Shown: positions 44,208-53,253 of the stretch, piece by piece
How positions within the stretch are numbered: position 1 is the first letter of the stretch
Layout of the letters: the number at the start of each line of letters is the position of its first letter
Assembly (NCBI RefSeq): GCF_013166595.1
Contig: NZ_JABKKG010000002.1
Location: forward strand, 462,510-526,509
Origin: Palleniella intestinalis
Lineage (GTDB): Bacteria; Bacteroidota; Bacteroidia; Bacteroidales; Bacteroidaceae
Length of the DNA stretch: 64,000 nucleotides
Reading direction: 5' to 3'
Notes under the pieces: generated by a model
The model's database searches: none
Seen by the model: the letters and a program-made list of their open reading frames with translations, nothing else
Told to the model about the DNA's origin: nothing
Translations under genes and position numbers: made by a program

Positions 44208-45397
44208 ATATGATATAAATGTGTTTACTTACAATTCGAAAGTCCGCAAATAGTGGCTTGCAGCCTGCCGGCCGGCGGAATACAGATTGTTAAATCCATA
44301 GCCGGCAGTCCTCCGATGTACCAAGACCACATGCCAACATGTGGCTGATACGGAGATTAATGCCGTTTTTTAAGACTTTACAAAGTTATACATAAAAATT
44401 GAGATGTACAACATTTTTAAATGTTATTATACTATTTGTATATTTTAGGTTTGTATATTCAGATTTAAAACATCACGATTAGGTATTTATAGTTTTGTAA
44501 TTTATATTTGTAAATATGAATTTTCGCCGATAATATCGTATTTTAGAGTAAAAACAACGTATCTTATTATCTTTCTGAGTTTTTAGTGATTATAACACAG
44601 TAGTTTACGTATATTATGAATAATAAAGGTAGTTTATTTTTATTTTTGCCGACTTTTACTATTTAATTTTGTATATTTCGCATGCAAATTATTGGGTTTT
44701 AGGTTATTAGTGTATATTTATACTAATGCATATTCATACATTTATATTTCTAAATCTTTTGATTTGCAAATTCATGCGATTTAATTTAGCTTTCTAAATT
44801 ATTTGGGTTTTATTTGAATTTGTATATTAATTTGTATTTGTATATCAAAATTCACATATCTGATTTATATCTTCCATATCTCTGCATGCTAACAAACCTT
44901 AACGCTAAATTACCGGTTCGCACATTCCATCCATTTCGTGCAAATTTTGCAATTTCAGAGTCCCCATACGCTTTTATTGGATATAAGCCACGAATTATGC
45001 ACCATAAAATGCCTACAACCCCGATAAACAAAGGGCTGAAGGCACATTTTGCTCCTCCACAAACACACCTGTTTTTCTATGGATTTATACCAAAACATCC
45101 ATAAAATCACCCTCCGTACATGGTTATATAGAGCTTTGGCACGGTAAAACAGCCATATTTGGGGCGTAATACACTGTGAAAAATCGTTAATCAGCCTACA
45201 ACCCACAAAACAGCGGAAGAACACTGAGGAGCACACAAGACACATACACCATACAAAGAAAGGATTGCAAGCCTCCACAGGCTTACAATCCGCACAACGA
45301 TATAACACTACAAAAAGATAGGGCAAATAAGAAAACTCACTCCTTATTATATATATGGCAATGGGACTCAATACACCCCGAAATGAATTTATTTAAG
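44208..45397. other. AT-rich gene-free stretch
   Basis: About 1.2 kb upstream of the XRE gene with no convincing gene. 44380-44900 is very AT-rich. Small hairpins are CACATGCCAACATGTG (44329-44344) and GGATTGCAAGCC / GGCTTACAATCC (45262-45291). The open frames at 44814 and 44955 have no signal, homology or start context. Confidence 0.6.
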
Positions 45398-45422
45398 TTT
45401 TCCCATTATGATAAATAGAGCA
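45398..45422 (+). repeat. Dispersed hairpin repeat, fragment 3
   Basis: A 25-nt fragment containing CATTATGATAAATAGAGCA, matching the end block of the repeats at 23165 and 41813, next to the holA terminator. Confidence 0.6.
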
Positions 45423-45430
45423 CTTGGCAA

Positions 45431-45459
45431 AGTTGGAGAAAATTTGAAATTCTCCAACT
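45431..45459 (-). terminator. Hairpin downstream of holA
   Basis: Arms AGTTGGAGAA (45431-45440) and TTCTCCAACT (45450-45459), 6 bp after the holA stop on its strand. Confidence 0.6.
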
Positions 45460-45464
45460 ACCTG

Positions 45465-46496
45465 TCAATGCAGAATAAAATAAATCATCTCCTGCATAAG
45501 CTCATGCTCCGATGCGCTACGGTTATCCAAGCCATTGCTCTTCGCTGCAATGGTACGGAGCTTCTGGATAATCTGCATTGTCTTCATCGCATTGTACCCC
45601 TTCATGGCGGCTATGTAGTCACGGGCAGCCCACCCTCCCCTGAGTCCCAACCAGGCGGCGAGTTCGTCCTGGTTCTGCCTGTTAGGGCAATAGAAAGCAA
45701 GCATGAGGTTCTGGAAGAAACCGAACAGTTGCGGCACTATGGAATGGAGATTTCCTGCTTTGGGATTATTGTCAAAATATTTCGCAATACGGTTAGCCTT
45801 GACAACATCCTTCTTCACAATGGCATCACGCAGCTCAAAGACATTGAAATCCTTGCTGATGCCGATCTGCTCTTCCACAACTTGCGGTGTGATACGCTGT
45901 CGGCCTTTCGGCAAAGTAAGAAAAATTTTGTCAAGCTCCGACACTACCCTGTTGAGGTCTGCTCCTATATGGTCGGCTATCATCATGCAGGCTTTCTCCT
46001 CTATGTCAGCCCCCTTCGTTTTCACGTAACCGGAGATGAATCCCGGAAGCTGGTAGTCGCGCAACTTCTTGCTCTCAAAGAAGACACCGTTACGCTCCGC
46101 CTCCCCTATCCAACCCTTTTGTGACTTAGGAGCTTCCTTCTTGTAACATATCACAAGTATGGTTGAAACAATAGGAGATTTTAGATATTTCTCCAACTGC
46201 TCTATGCCTTTCAGGAGTTGCGCTTCACGCACAATGATGACCTGATACTCGGACATCATCGGAGCTGCATGGGCTGCATCCATAATCTGCGACGGACTCG
46301 TGTCAAGTCCGTAAAGAGTGATCTGGTTGAAGTCACGCTCCTCCGGCTTTATGGCATTATCGGAAATGTAATCGGAAATTTTGTCGATGAAGTACGGTTC
46401 GTCACCCATCAGTAGATAGACCGGCGAGAACTTGCCGGCTTTCATATCTTTCATTATACTCTCGAATGTGACACCCGAGGAACGTTTTTCTGCCAT
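45465..46496 (-). CDS. holA: DNA polymerase III subunit delta
   Basis: A 343-residue clamp-loader wrench subunit. N-terminal FSPVYLLMGDEPYFIDKISD is the HolA signature, followed by FNQITLYGLD and AAPMMSEYQVIIVREAQLL. Domain II has IGADLNRVVSELDKIFL. The C-terminal collar domain ends EHELMQEMIYFIL. It opens the beta clamp within the DnaX complex. In Bacteroidales, as I recall, it often lies back to back with the nuclease-like gene found here at 46655. Confidence 0.95.
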   Translation of the reverse strand: MAEKRSSGVTFESIMKDMKAGKFSPVYLLMGDEPYFIDKISDYISDNAIKPEERDFNQITLYGLDTSPSQIMDAAHAAPMMSEYQVIIVREAQLLKGIEQLEKYLKSPIVSTILVICYKKEAPKSQKGWIGEAERNGVFFESKKLRDYQLPGFISGYVKTKGADIEEKACMMIADHIGADLNRVVSELDKIFLTLPKGRQRITPQVVEEQIGISKDFNVFELRDAIVKKDVVKANRIAKYFDNNPKAGNLHSIVPQLFGFFQNLMLAFYCPNRQNQDELAAWLGLRGGWAARDYIAAMKGYNAMKTMQIIQKLRTIAAKSNGLDNRSASEHELMQEMIYFILH

Positions 46497-46525
46497 TTTG
46501 TTTTGAATTTAAGAATAAATACATT

Positions 46526-46613
46526 AACTTTGTCTCGCAAATTCACTTCCAATCCGGCAAGAAGGTGAGTTAAAGACCTTCTCCCTGAAGCAGACTTTGC
46601 CTTGCAAATTTAC
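46526..46613. promoter_or_regulatory. Variant of the tandem-box element between holA and the nuclease-like gene
   Basis: Direct repeats AACTTTGTCTCGCAAATT and GACTTTGCCTTGCAAATT start 67 bp apart (46526, 46593). Between them are CCGGC and the palindrome AGAAGGT-GAGTTAAAG-ACCTTCT. The layout resembles the 66-bp elements, although the flanking blocks differ. It lies in the divergent intergenic region. Confidence 0.5.
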
Positions 46614-46654
46614 AGTTATTCCAGCAAACATCAAAATAAATTCAGATATTTTAA

Positions 46655-47104
46655 ATGGATTCTTTGTGCCTTCCGCAATACGAGATAAAAGTGAAAAAGG
46701 AGAACGGGAGAATGTCTGTTCTCGATGTCCTGAGAAGAAAATATGTCGTGATTACTCCCGAGGAGTGGGTCAGACAGCATTTCGTGCATTTCCTAATGGA
46801 GCATCTCGGCTATCCTCCTGCCCTGCTCCAAAATGAAGTGGAACTGAGATGCGGCGACAAAAAGCTGCGTTGCGACAGCATCCTCTATGGCACGGATGCC
46901 CGTCCGCGCATGATTATAGAGTACAAAGCGCCGCATATAGCCATCACGCAGAAAGTCTTTGACCAGATTTCCGCCTACAACCTGCTGCTGCATGTTGACT
47001 ACCTGATTGTTTCAAACGGCAAAAAACATTATTGCTGCAAAATGGACTACGTGAACAACTCCTACCATTTCCTGCGCGAGATTCCGCCATACTGCCAATT
47101 GTAA
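46655..47104 (+). CDS. HSDR_N-like (PD-(D/E)xK) protein
   Basis: A 149-residue protein related to the N-terminal domain of type I restriction R subunits (HSDR_N_2). It has RQHFVHFLMEHLGYPPALLQ and the nuclease-like core CDSILYGTDARPRMIIEYKA (Asp ... Glu-x-Lys). It lacks helicase and other R-subunit domains, as expected for this stand-alone family, which, as I recall, neighbours holA in Bacteroidales. Role unknown. ATG at 46655 (MDSLCLPQYEIKVKK). Confidence 0.8.
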   Translation: MDSLCLPQYEIKVKKENGRMSVLDVLRRKYVVITPEEWVRQHFVHFLMEHLGYPPALLQNEVELRCGDKKLRCDSILYGTDARPRMIIEYKAPHIAITQKVFDQISAYNLLLHVDYLIVSNGKKHYCCKMDYVNNSYHFLREIPPYCQL

Positions 47105-47400
47105 GCGACAAGAAACAAGTTCATAGGTCCATTTTGTACTAAACAACAGCATACATTCCCCACCCTTTACGCAAGAGTCCTGCCTTAATACTGTGGTAAA
47201 GAGCAGCCGTTTCCTCATCACTTAACGGTGCAGGAACACACTAATCGCCTAAAAAAATAACGTCGTTTTAGTATAAATCAATTTTCAACAGTTACTTAGC
47301 AGCAGCAAGGTTTATGCAAAAGTGGTGATTTTTCTCGTTGAAATGTATGGCTGGCAAAGATATTTTATTGTATATACCCCCATTTATACCCCTATGGAAT

Positions 47401-47470
47401 TTGGAATCCACATGTAAAATGTTGTACCTTTGCATCTGTAATCAAAAAAAACTTTGACCTCGATTACAGT
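47401..47470 (+). promoter_or_regulatory. Orphan promoter followed by a hairpin
   Basis: TTG at 47401, 21 nt, TACCTTTG at 47425-47432, then CTGTAATC ... GATTACAG (47437-47444, 47463-47470). The nearest + strand gene begins 1.3 kb away and the next gene is on the other strand. Part of the 455-bp gap 47105-47559. It may drive a small RNA or be the remnant of a lost gene. Confidence 0.5.
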
Positions 47471-47559
47471 ACTCTTTGACATATTTACCATACCTTATTT
47501 TAACGTGAGTTCTACACAATTGTAATGATGTATGGAACATCACAAAACCTTGCCCCTAC

Positions 47560-48585
47560 TCAGAAGCGGCACATCAGTTCCACCACAATCTTGTCGCGTT
47601 CCGACACGTTAGGTGTGGTGCTTTTATTGTAGAAATATTTTTCATAGTTCACTCTCAGGTCTGCAAATATCTTCTTTGTACCAAAATGAAGTGTTGTTCC
47701 GAATGTAAGGCGATGACGCTCCGCATCATTTGCTGTAAGCACACCATTCTCATCCTTTATGCCGTCGGAATGGTCGGACATGTAATCGTAGCGTGCAAGC
47801 ACGGAGATGCCGTTCGCATATTTCCTTACAGGGAAGCGTCGGCTGGCAAAAGCGTCGATGGCATTCACACCGGGGAAAGCACCGCCGGAATAGTTCTTGC
47901 GGAGATATTCCGCCTCAATGTGCCAAAGGGACGTGTGGTAGAATGCACCGGCATTCCACATTATTATACTAATATCCTCAGGCCTTGTCTTCTGCACACC
48001 GGCGACAGCCGTAAACCGTTCAAGGAAACAGACAGTCGTTTTCACAGAAAAATTATAGCTCCTCGTCCAATAGTCCTTTTGGTCAGTCAGTCCCGAGCCA
48101 TTGAATATTCCACCCTCCACGGTTACAGGAACAGTCTCTCCAAAACTGTGTGCTGCTGACACACCGACATCGCGGACATTGCCGACCTGCTTGGCAATGA
48201 ACGAACGGTTGGCAAAATACTGCCGGTGGGGTGAGCGATGGGCGTCGATCGTGAACGGAACCCGCATCTGCCCCATTGCTATGCTTGTCATAAGACTCTT
48301 TGACGAGAACCGTGCGTAAGCGTCAAGCATTTTTATTTTGCCCTCATCAGAGAGGTCTATTTCCGCTTTATAGGAAATTTGCGGGACGATTTTCCCATTT
48401 ACGCTCACTCTTGCATTCCTGACTTCCGAGCGTCCACGGTTTGTTTGCGGCGCATATTCGTATTTCGCGCGTATCGTGCCGTGGATTTCCGGCATATATG
48501 AAGGGCGGCTGTCCTGTGCATGGCAGACGGTGATTGTTCCTTGGGCGAAGAGCAGGAGTGGCAGGATGATTCTTGGAATATTCAT
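47560..48585 (-). CDS. Porin of the phosphate-selective OprO/OprP type
   Basis: A 341-residue outer-membrane beta-barrel with signal peptide (LLLFAQGTITVCHA). It shows IHGTIRAKYEYAPQTNRGR, KMLDAYARFSS, QMRVPFTIDAH and alternating aromatic strands, and it ends with Phe (VELMCRF), the BamA recognition signal. The segments SYKAEIDLSDEGKIK and FGTTLHFGTKKIFADLRVNY fit OprO_OprP. Shorter than the usual 380-450 residues. Probably an anion or small-solute channel. Confidence 0.85.
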   Translation of the reverse strand: MNIPRIILPLLLFAQGTITVCHAQDSRPSYMPEIHGTIRAKYEYAPQTNRGRSEVRNARVSVNGKIVPQISYKAEIDLSDEGKIKMLDAYARFSSKSLMTSIAMGQMRVPFTIDAHRSPHRQYFANRSFIAKQVGNVRDVGVSAAHSFGETVPVTVEGGIFNGSGLTDQKDYWTRSYNFSVKTTVCFLERFTAVAGVQKTRPEDISIIMWNAGAFYHTSLWHIEAEYLRKNYSGGAFPGVNAIDAFASRRFPVRKYANGISVLARYDYMSDHSDGIKDENGVLTANDAERHRLTFGTTLHFGTKKIFADLRVNYEKYFYNKSTTPNVSERDKIVVELMCRF

Positions 48586-48728
48586 GTTCCGGTATGCTTT
48601 TTTGTTTTCGCCTGCAAAGTTAACTGCAAGATGTTACAAAATGGTTACCATTGTGTTGAAATACTGTTTCGCAGGCAATATAGTATCAAAAAGAGGTTAT
48701 TTTATTTGGATATGACATGGAATTCTTG

Positions 48729-48736
48729 TAACTTTG
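48729..48736 (+). promoter_or_regulatory. -7 box TAACTTTG upstream of the pRiA4b-type gene
   Basis: Box located 40 bp before the ATG at 48777, between divergent genes. Confidence 0.55.
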
Positions 48737-48776
48737 AGGAATATTTCATAAAGTCACTAATTACACAAACAATAAG

Positions 48777-50810
48777 ATGGTTTATCAGCTGAAAATAAAA
48801 CTGCTTAACGTAAGCAAGCCACCTGTATGGCGAAGAATACTCATTCCTACCGACTACACATTCGACCAGTTGCACTTGGCTATACAGGAGGCTATGGGCT
48901 GGGAGAACGCACATTTGTATCAGTTCACGGAAAAAATACATGACAATTCGTTCATAATTGGCATAGCCGAGGAAAGCGTTTTGCCGGAAATGAACGGAAA
49001 CGTCATTGATGCGAGAGAGGCAAAAATCAAGGACTATCTCCACGAAAAGCGCAAAAAACTGAAGTACACTTACGATTTCAGCGACGACTGGCACCATGAC
49101 ATTGAGCTGGAAGCGACAAAAAACGAAAACCTGCTGTTCCCACTGTGCCTCGCCGGCAAAGGAGCATGCCCTCCCGAGGACTGTGGCGGGCCGTGGGGCT
49201 ATGAAGTGCTGAAATCGGAACCGGCAGGAGGTGAAGACGGAGAAGAATGCAATTGGCTCATTGAGGACATGGACTTCGACCCAAAAATGTTTGACACAGA
49301 AGAAGCTAATGCAAGACTTGCTATGGCATTCCGCAAAACTGCAACCAAACCGACAGCGAAAGGTAAGGTACAAAATGGCAAGAGAAAGAAGGTAATTTTT
49401 CCGAAGGATTTCATAAATTTCCGTCCTGACGGCAAGCCTTATGCCACAGACTCAGAATATGCGGACATTGCGAATAAAGTTTACTACATTTTATCCGGCA
49501 CAAACGATGACGGAAGAATTGTCACCGCTGAGGAGTGTTTTGAGCTGGCAATGATTCTCACATTGTATTATGAGGACAGCATCTCCGGGCTTGGATTATG
49601 GCAGGCTTTTGTCAACAAACATCGCGAGATGTATGGCAAATGGCTTCCATTCTATGACATTGACGAAGAGGGATATTATCCTGACGAAGTAAATCTTCCT
49701 GACATAAAATTCCTTTTATGGCTTTATTTGACATCCAATAGCGAACTGACCTTAATAAATCCGTTCTTGCCATGGATAGAAGAACAAGCTACGGAAATCT
49801 ACGCTTTGTTTGAAAGCGAGTTTGAAAAGACTGCGATAAACGAGCAACTTGTAGAACAGTTCTACGAAATGGCCGGCAGCAATGATTTCTTTATCGTAAA
49901 GAAATTGCTGATGTGGCTATGCGAAAAGGCTTATCTGCTCTACTACTCCGGCGGCATAGAGGAGCATATCTATCAATTTGAGGAGGAGCTTGATGACAGA
50001 TTGGAGCAAAATTACCCGGACTCATTCCTGCATTACATAACAATGTCTATATTCGCCGCAAGCACACCTATTGGCCCGTTGGCACTGAAACCGAAGGAGT
50101 GGCTCTGCGAAATGTGCAAAGTGACGGGAAACGACAAGAACCTCGAAACGCTCAGCAACATGGACTACCGTGACATTGCACTATATCGCATTGTCAGCGT
50201 CACGCCTGAAACCATCAAGGTCCTTTCACCGAAAGACGAAAAACTGGAGATAGAGATTGACAGTATCAACCAAATGGATCAAAAAAGCGTGAAGGACTGC
50301 ACTTACCTAACCACGACTTTGGTGCATTTTAACGGTCTCTGGAATGTCAATGGATTATGCTCAATGACGCATAAAAACAATGACAGTGATGCAAAAGCAC
50401 ACTACGACGAGATTTGCCAAAGAGTTGCTGACAACAAGAAAATAACTGCCAGAAACAAAAAAACATGCGAAGACATGATACACAAGAATAATGGCAAACG
50501 CATCATTTTCAATAATAATCGTGTAACGATTGTTACAGAGGATAATTCTATCCGTGAAATGAAAAAATACCATGACACGTTGAAATCCCCGGACAATCCT
50601 TATTACAACGAGGAGGCGGCTAAAAAGGATGGCGTAAAACTGATTCTTAATCCAAATTCCATGCCGGCTGAGCAGCTACGAATGCTTATTGACGCAGGAT
50701 GCTTTGCTGACGCAATGATACCTTTCCCCGGAGATGAGCCTCGCGGGACACGTCTCTTGCAAGAGAATATGCGATTCCTTGCCAGATGTCTCAGAAGAGA
50801 GGAAATCTAA
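48777..50810 (+). CDS. Plasmid pRiA4b ORF-3-like protein with large C-terminal extension
   Basis: A 677-residue cytosolic protein. Residues 1-180 are the PF07929 domain: VYQLKIKLLNVSKPPVWRRI, FDQLHLAIQEAMGWENAHLY, YDFSDDWHHDIELE and CPPEDCGGPWGYE are its hallmarks. Residues 210-677 are an extension with no family I can name. It begins IFPKDFINFRPDGKPYATDS and contains a helical region (about 290-440) and RNKKTCEDMIHKNNGKRII. PF07929 proteins are usually 150-250 residues long. Function unknown. Confidence 0.75.
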   Translation: MVYQLKIKLLNVSKPPVWRRILIPTDYTFDQLHLAIQEAMGWENAHLYQFTEKIHDNSFIIGIAEESVLPEMNGNVIDAREAKIKDYLHEKRKKLKYTYDFSDDWHHDIELEATKNENLLFPLCLAGKGACPPEDCGGPWGYEVLKSEPAGGEDGEECNWLIEDMDFDPKMFDTEEANARLAMAFRKTATKPTAKGKVQNGKRKKVIFPKDFINFRPDGKPYATDSEYADIANKVYYILSGTNDDGRIVTAEECFELAMILTLYYEDSISGLGLWQAFVNKHREMYGKWLPFYDIDEEGYYPDEVNLPDIKFLLWLYLTSNSELTLINPFLPWIEEQATEIYALFESEFEKTAINEQLVEQFYEMAGSNDFFIVKKLLMWLCEKAYLLYYSGGIEEHIYQFEEELDDRLEQNYPDSFLHYITMSIFAASTPIGPLALKPKEWLCEMCKVTGNDKNLETLSNMDYRDIALYRIVSVTPETIKVLSPKDEKLEIEIDSINQMDQKSVKDCTYLTTTLVHFNGLWNVNGLCSMTHKNNDSDAKAHYDEICQRVADNKKITARNKKTCEDMIHKNNGKRIIFNNNRVTIVTEDNSIREMKKYHDTLKSPDNPYYNEEAAKKDGVKLILNPNSMPAEQLRMLIDAGCFADAMIPFPGDEPRGTRLLQENMRFLARCLRREEI

Positions 50811-50882
50811 AACACGTGGCTGCTAAGTGAATACAGAACATTTGCAATTTTCCTTTGCAAAACAAAACCACGAAACTGCAAA

Positions 50883-50917
50883 AAGGGCAGGAATTCCAAA
50901 AGCGGATTCCTGCCCTT
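50883..50917. terminator. Bidirectional terminator
   Basis: Arms AAGGGCAGGAAT (50883-50894) and ATTCCTGCCCTT (50906-50917) between convergent genes. Confidence 0.85.
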
Positions 50918-50951
50918 CTGATGGTATTCTGTTGAAGAATAGTGTTTATTC

Positions 50952-52388
50952 TTACTTGATGACCTTCACTGTCTTGCCGTCAGCCTTGCGGATGATGTAG
51001 ACATTGCCCGGCTGCATATCAGTTGCCTTGCGTCCGTCAAGAGTGTATATGGCTGCAGGCTGCTGTGCTGCACCGTTGCTGATGTTGTCGATGCTGGTTG
51101 AAGTCTTGCTACCAAACTCAACATCCACATTCATGAATCCAAGTGGCAAGAACAACTTTGCATAGAGTTTATCTTTTGTCATCTCTGCATCAAGACTAAC
51201 AGGCACACCACCATTATCCTTGAACAGTTCCATAAGATTTTTTGCCATCCATTCAACATTTTCATCATCACCGTCAACCACTTCGGCAACAGTATTGTCA
51301 GCCTTAAGACTGATGCCATTCTCAGTCTCTGCACCCTCAAGGTTCTTTATATGAATTGTGCCAACTGACATAGAACCTGCCTCACCCATGTCCAAAGTGA
51401 AATTCTTCAAAGTGAATGTATATTTTCCATCATTCTGCTTTGTTACAATAACTTGGGCATTCTCACTCTCGATAACATTTGATGAGCCGTCAACAACGGA
51501 TTTCAGTGTGATTTTAAGATTGTCTGTATATGTAGTTGAAGACTCAGCTGCTTCACAAACAAGTTCCACCTTGTCTACGTACATTGTGCTGCCTACCGCA
51601 CCAATGAATGATGCACCTTCGACGCTTGAAGTGAACACAACAGTAAGGCTGTAGCCACCGGCCTTCAGGATTTCCTCGTCAATGACATTTTCCTTATAAT
51701 CGAACGAAACGTCAAACTTTGTCCATTCTGCTACGTCTGTGATTTCACCGGCATCAGCTATGGCAACAATGTTCTCATTTGTAAGCACATCAGCACCATT
51801 AAGGACAACATCCTTGCCTTCCGCATCCTTGTTCTTGTAGAGTACAGAATAAATCTGTCCTTTATCAACTTTTCCTTCAAGAACTTGATTTTTTTTATCA
51901 GTAACCTTCTCACCAGCCTGATACTTGTAATAGCCAGAGAATCTCAAAGGCTTTTTGTCGAATACCTTGCCAAACTGTGTTGCTGCCATAGGATCCATAA
52001 TATTTTCTGAATCGAAAGATCCGACAAACAAATTTCCGGCAGCTATCGGCATTCCCATTCCTACACCCATTCCGCCTGTTGACTTTGTCTCCAATTTCAC
52101 ACAAGCACCATCGAAACCTTCTTCAACCATTGATGTTGGGAATGCAGCCGGAGACTTGTCACCTCCACCAAGCATCACAGAAAGAACGAAAGCACTATTG
52201 CCTGACGCCCATATAGGATTTTCTGTAGCATCAGAATTCAGTTCATACCAAGAATAAAATTTGGGATTTGTAGGTAGCCCATTTGTCTCAAGCTTGTAGT
52301 TCTCGAAATCATACTTTACCGTAACGGTATTGTCAGCCATTGCTGTCAATCCCATTGCAGCAAATAGAAAAGTAAATAGTTTTTTCAT
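50952..52388 (-). CDS. Exported PCMD plus calycin-like domain protein
   Basis: A 478-residue protein with signal peptide MKKLFTFLFAAMGLTAMA. Residues 25-280 are a PCMD (putative carbohydrate metabolism) domain: VKLETKSTGGMGVGMGMPIA, GNLFVGSFDSE, KKPLRFSGYYKYQ, IGAVGSTMYVDKVELVCE. Residues 290-430 are calycin-like (TYTDNLKITLKSVVDGSS ... KYTFTLKNF). The tail IYTLDGRKATDMQPGNVYII is the Prevotella type. Third gene of an operon with a paralogous PCMD lipoprotein and a beta-barrel protein. Probably a surface glycan-binding protein. Confidence 0.85.
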   Translation of the reverse strand: MKKLFTFLFAAMGLTAMADNTVTVKYDFENYKLETNGLPTNPKFYSWYELNSDATENPIWASGNSAFVLSVMLGGGDKSPAAFPTSMVEEGFDGACVKLETKSTGGMGVGMGMPIAAGNLFVGSFDSENIMDPMAATQFGKVFDKKPLRFSGYYKYQAGEKVTDKKNQVLEGKVDKGQIYSVLYKNKDAEGKDVVLNGADVLTNENIVAIADAGEITDVAEWTKFDVSFDYKENVIDEEILKAGGYSLTVVFTSSVEGASFIGAVGSTMYVDKVELVCEAAESSTTYTDNLKITLKSVVDGSSNVIESENAQVIVTKQNDGKYTFTLKNFTLDMGEAGSMSVGTIHIKNLEGAETENGISLKADNTVAEVVDGDDENVEWMAKNLMELFKDNGGVPVSLDAEMTKDKLYAKLFLPLGFMNVDVEFGSKTSTSIDNISNGAAQQPAAIYTLDGRKATDMQPGNVYIIRKADGKTVKVIK

Positions 52389-52490
52389 AATTTTCTGTGT
52401 TAAAAAAAATAATTTATTACCCTATTGAATGCCGGCGACATTGTTGCCACTGACACTCAAATTAAAACATTTCATTGTCGCACGAGCACA

Positions 52491-53243
52491 TCATTTCAGC
52501 TTATACATCACGCCTATCGTTCCGAATATTGGATATAGTGTCTGTTCTATAGTCGTGAACGAGTTTTTGTGAATGCCGTTCAGTCCCCACTGTAAATCAG
52601 CGTATGCACCCCAACGCTTGCTGAACTGCCAGTCGACACCGACATCAATGCCCACTTGTATGCGGCGCATGTGCTCACTAAAATCGTATGTTGCACGTGA
52701 CTCTTCAGTGTTGCCCATCTCTATTTTATCGCCCACAGGGGTGATGTGGCGCAGATAACCGTCGTAGACATAGCCCTTGAACACTCTTGTTGAGACATAA
52801 GAAATGTATGGACCGCACTTCAGCATGACATTCTTATGCACCTTATAGGTCGCCATGACAGGAAGCGTAAGCATCCATTCCTCACATTCTGTGACGAGAT
52901 TGCCAGTATAGTAACCCTCTATTTCCTCACCACCTTGAGTCATTACCATGTGGTAGTTCTTCACTGTGGCATCCACTTCCATACCTTTGTTTTCAAGATG
53001 CAAACCTGTAAGCACGCCCCAATTTCCTTTCAAAGGCTTTGAGACATCCAGTCCAAGGGAGAAGTTGGCCATCAACCTATAATCATTCATGCTGCGTATC
53101 GTTGCCGGCATACCTACCGGAGCCGTGCCACCAATGTTATATCCGAGACGCGCATAGTAGTCCCAGCCGTCCAAAATGTTTTCTGCATGTGATGTGACAG
53201 CCATTGCTGCCAACATTAACACTGTAATTGCTTTACGTATCAT
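52491..53243 (-). CDS. Outer-membrane beta-barrel protein (PorT-like)
   Basis: A 250-residue protein with signal peptide (RKAITVLMLAAMAVTSHA). Beta-barrel strands YYARLGYNIGGTAPVG, GVLTGLHLENKGMEVDAT, VMLKCGPYISYVSTRVF, VGIDVGVDWQFSKRWGAYAD follow; the end is FGTIGVMYKLK. This is an outer-membrane PorT/OMP_b-brl family member. ATG 53243 gives a compact signal; 53270 would overlap the upstream gene by 17 bp. Middle gene of the PCMD operon, perhaps anchoring the products. Confidence 0.75.
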   Translation of the reverse strand: MIRKAITVLMLAAMAVTSHAENILDGWDYYARLGYNIGGTAPVGMPATIRSMNDYRLMANFSLGLDVSKPLKGNWGVLTGLHLENKGMEVDATVKNYHMVMTQGGEEIEGYYTGNLVTECEEWMLTLPVMATYKVHKNVMLKCGPYISYVSTRVFKGYVYDGYLRHITPVGDKIEMGNTEESRATYDFSEHMRRIQVGIDVGVDWQFSKRWGAYADLQWGLNGIHKNSFTTIEQTLYPIFGTIGVMYKLK

Positions 53244-53253
53244 CAGGATATGT

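Noticed and set aside
44814..45371. Frames in the AT-rich stretch between the XRE gene and holA
   Set aside because: Biased composition, no start context and no homology that I recognise.
46597..46836. 79-residue frame at the start of the HSDR_N-like gene
   Set aside because: Overlaps the real gene in another frame and extends into the promoter region.
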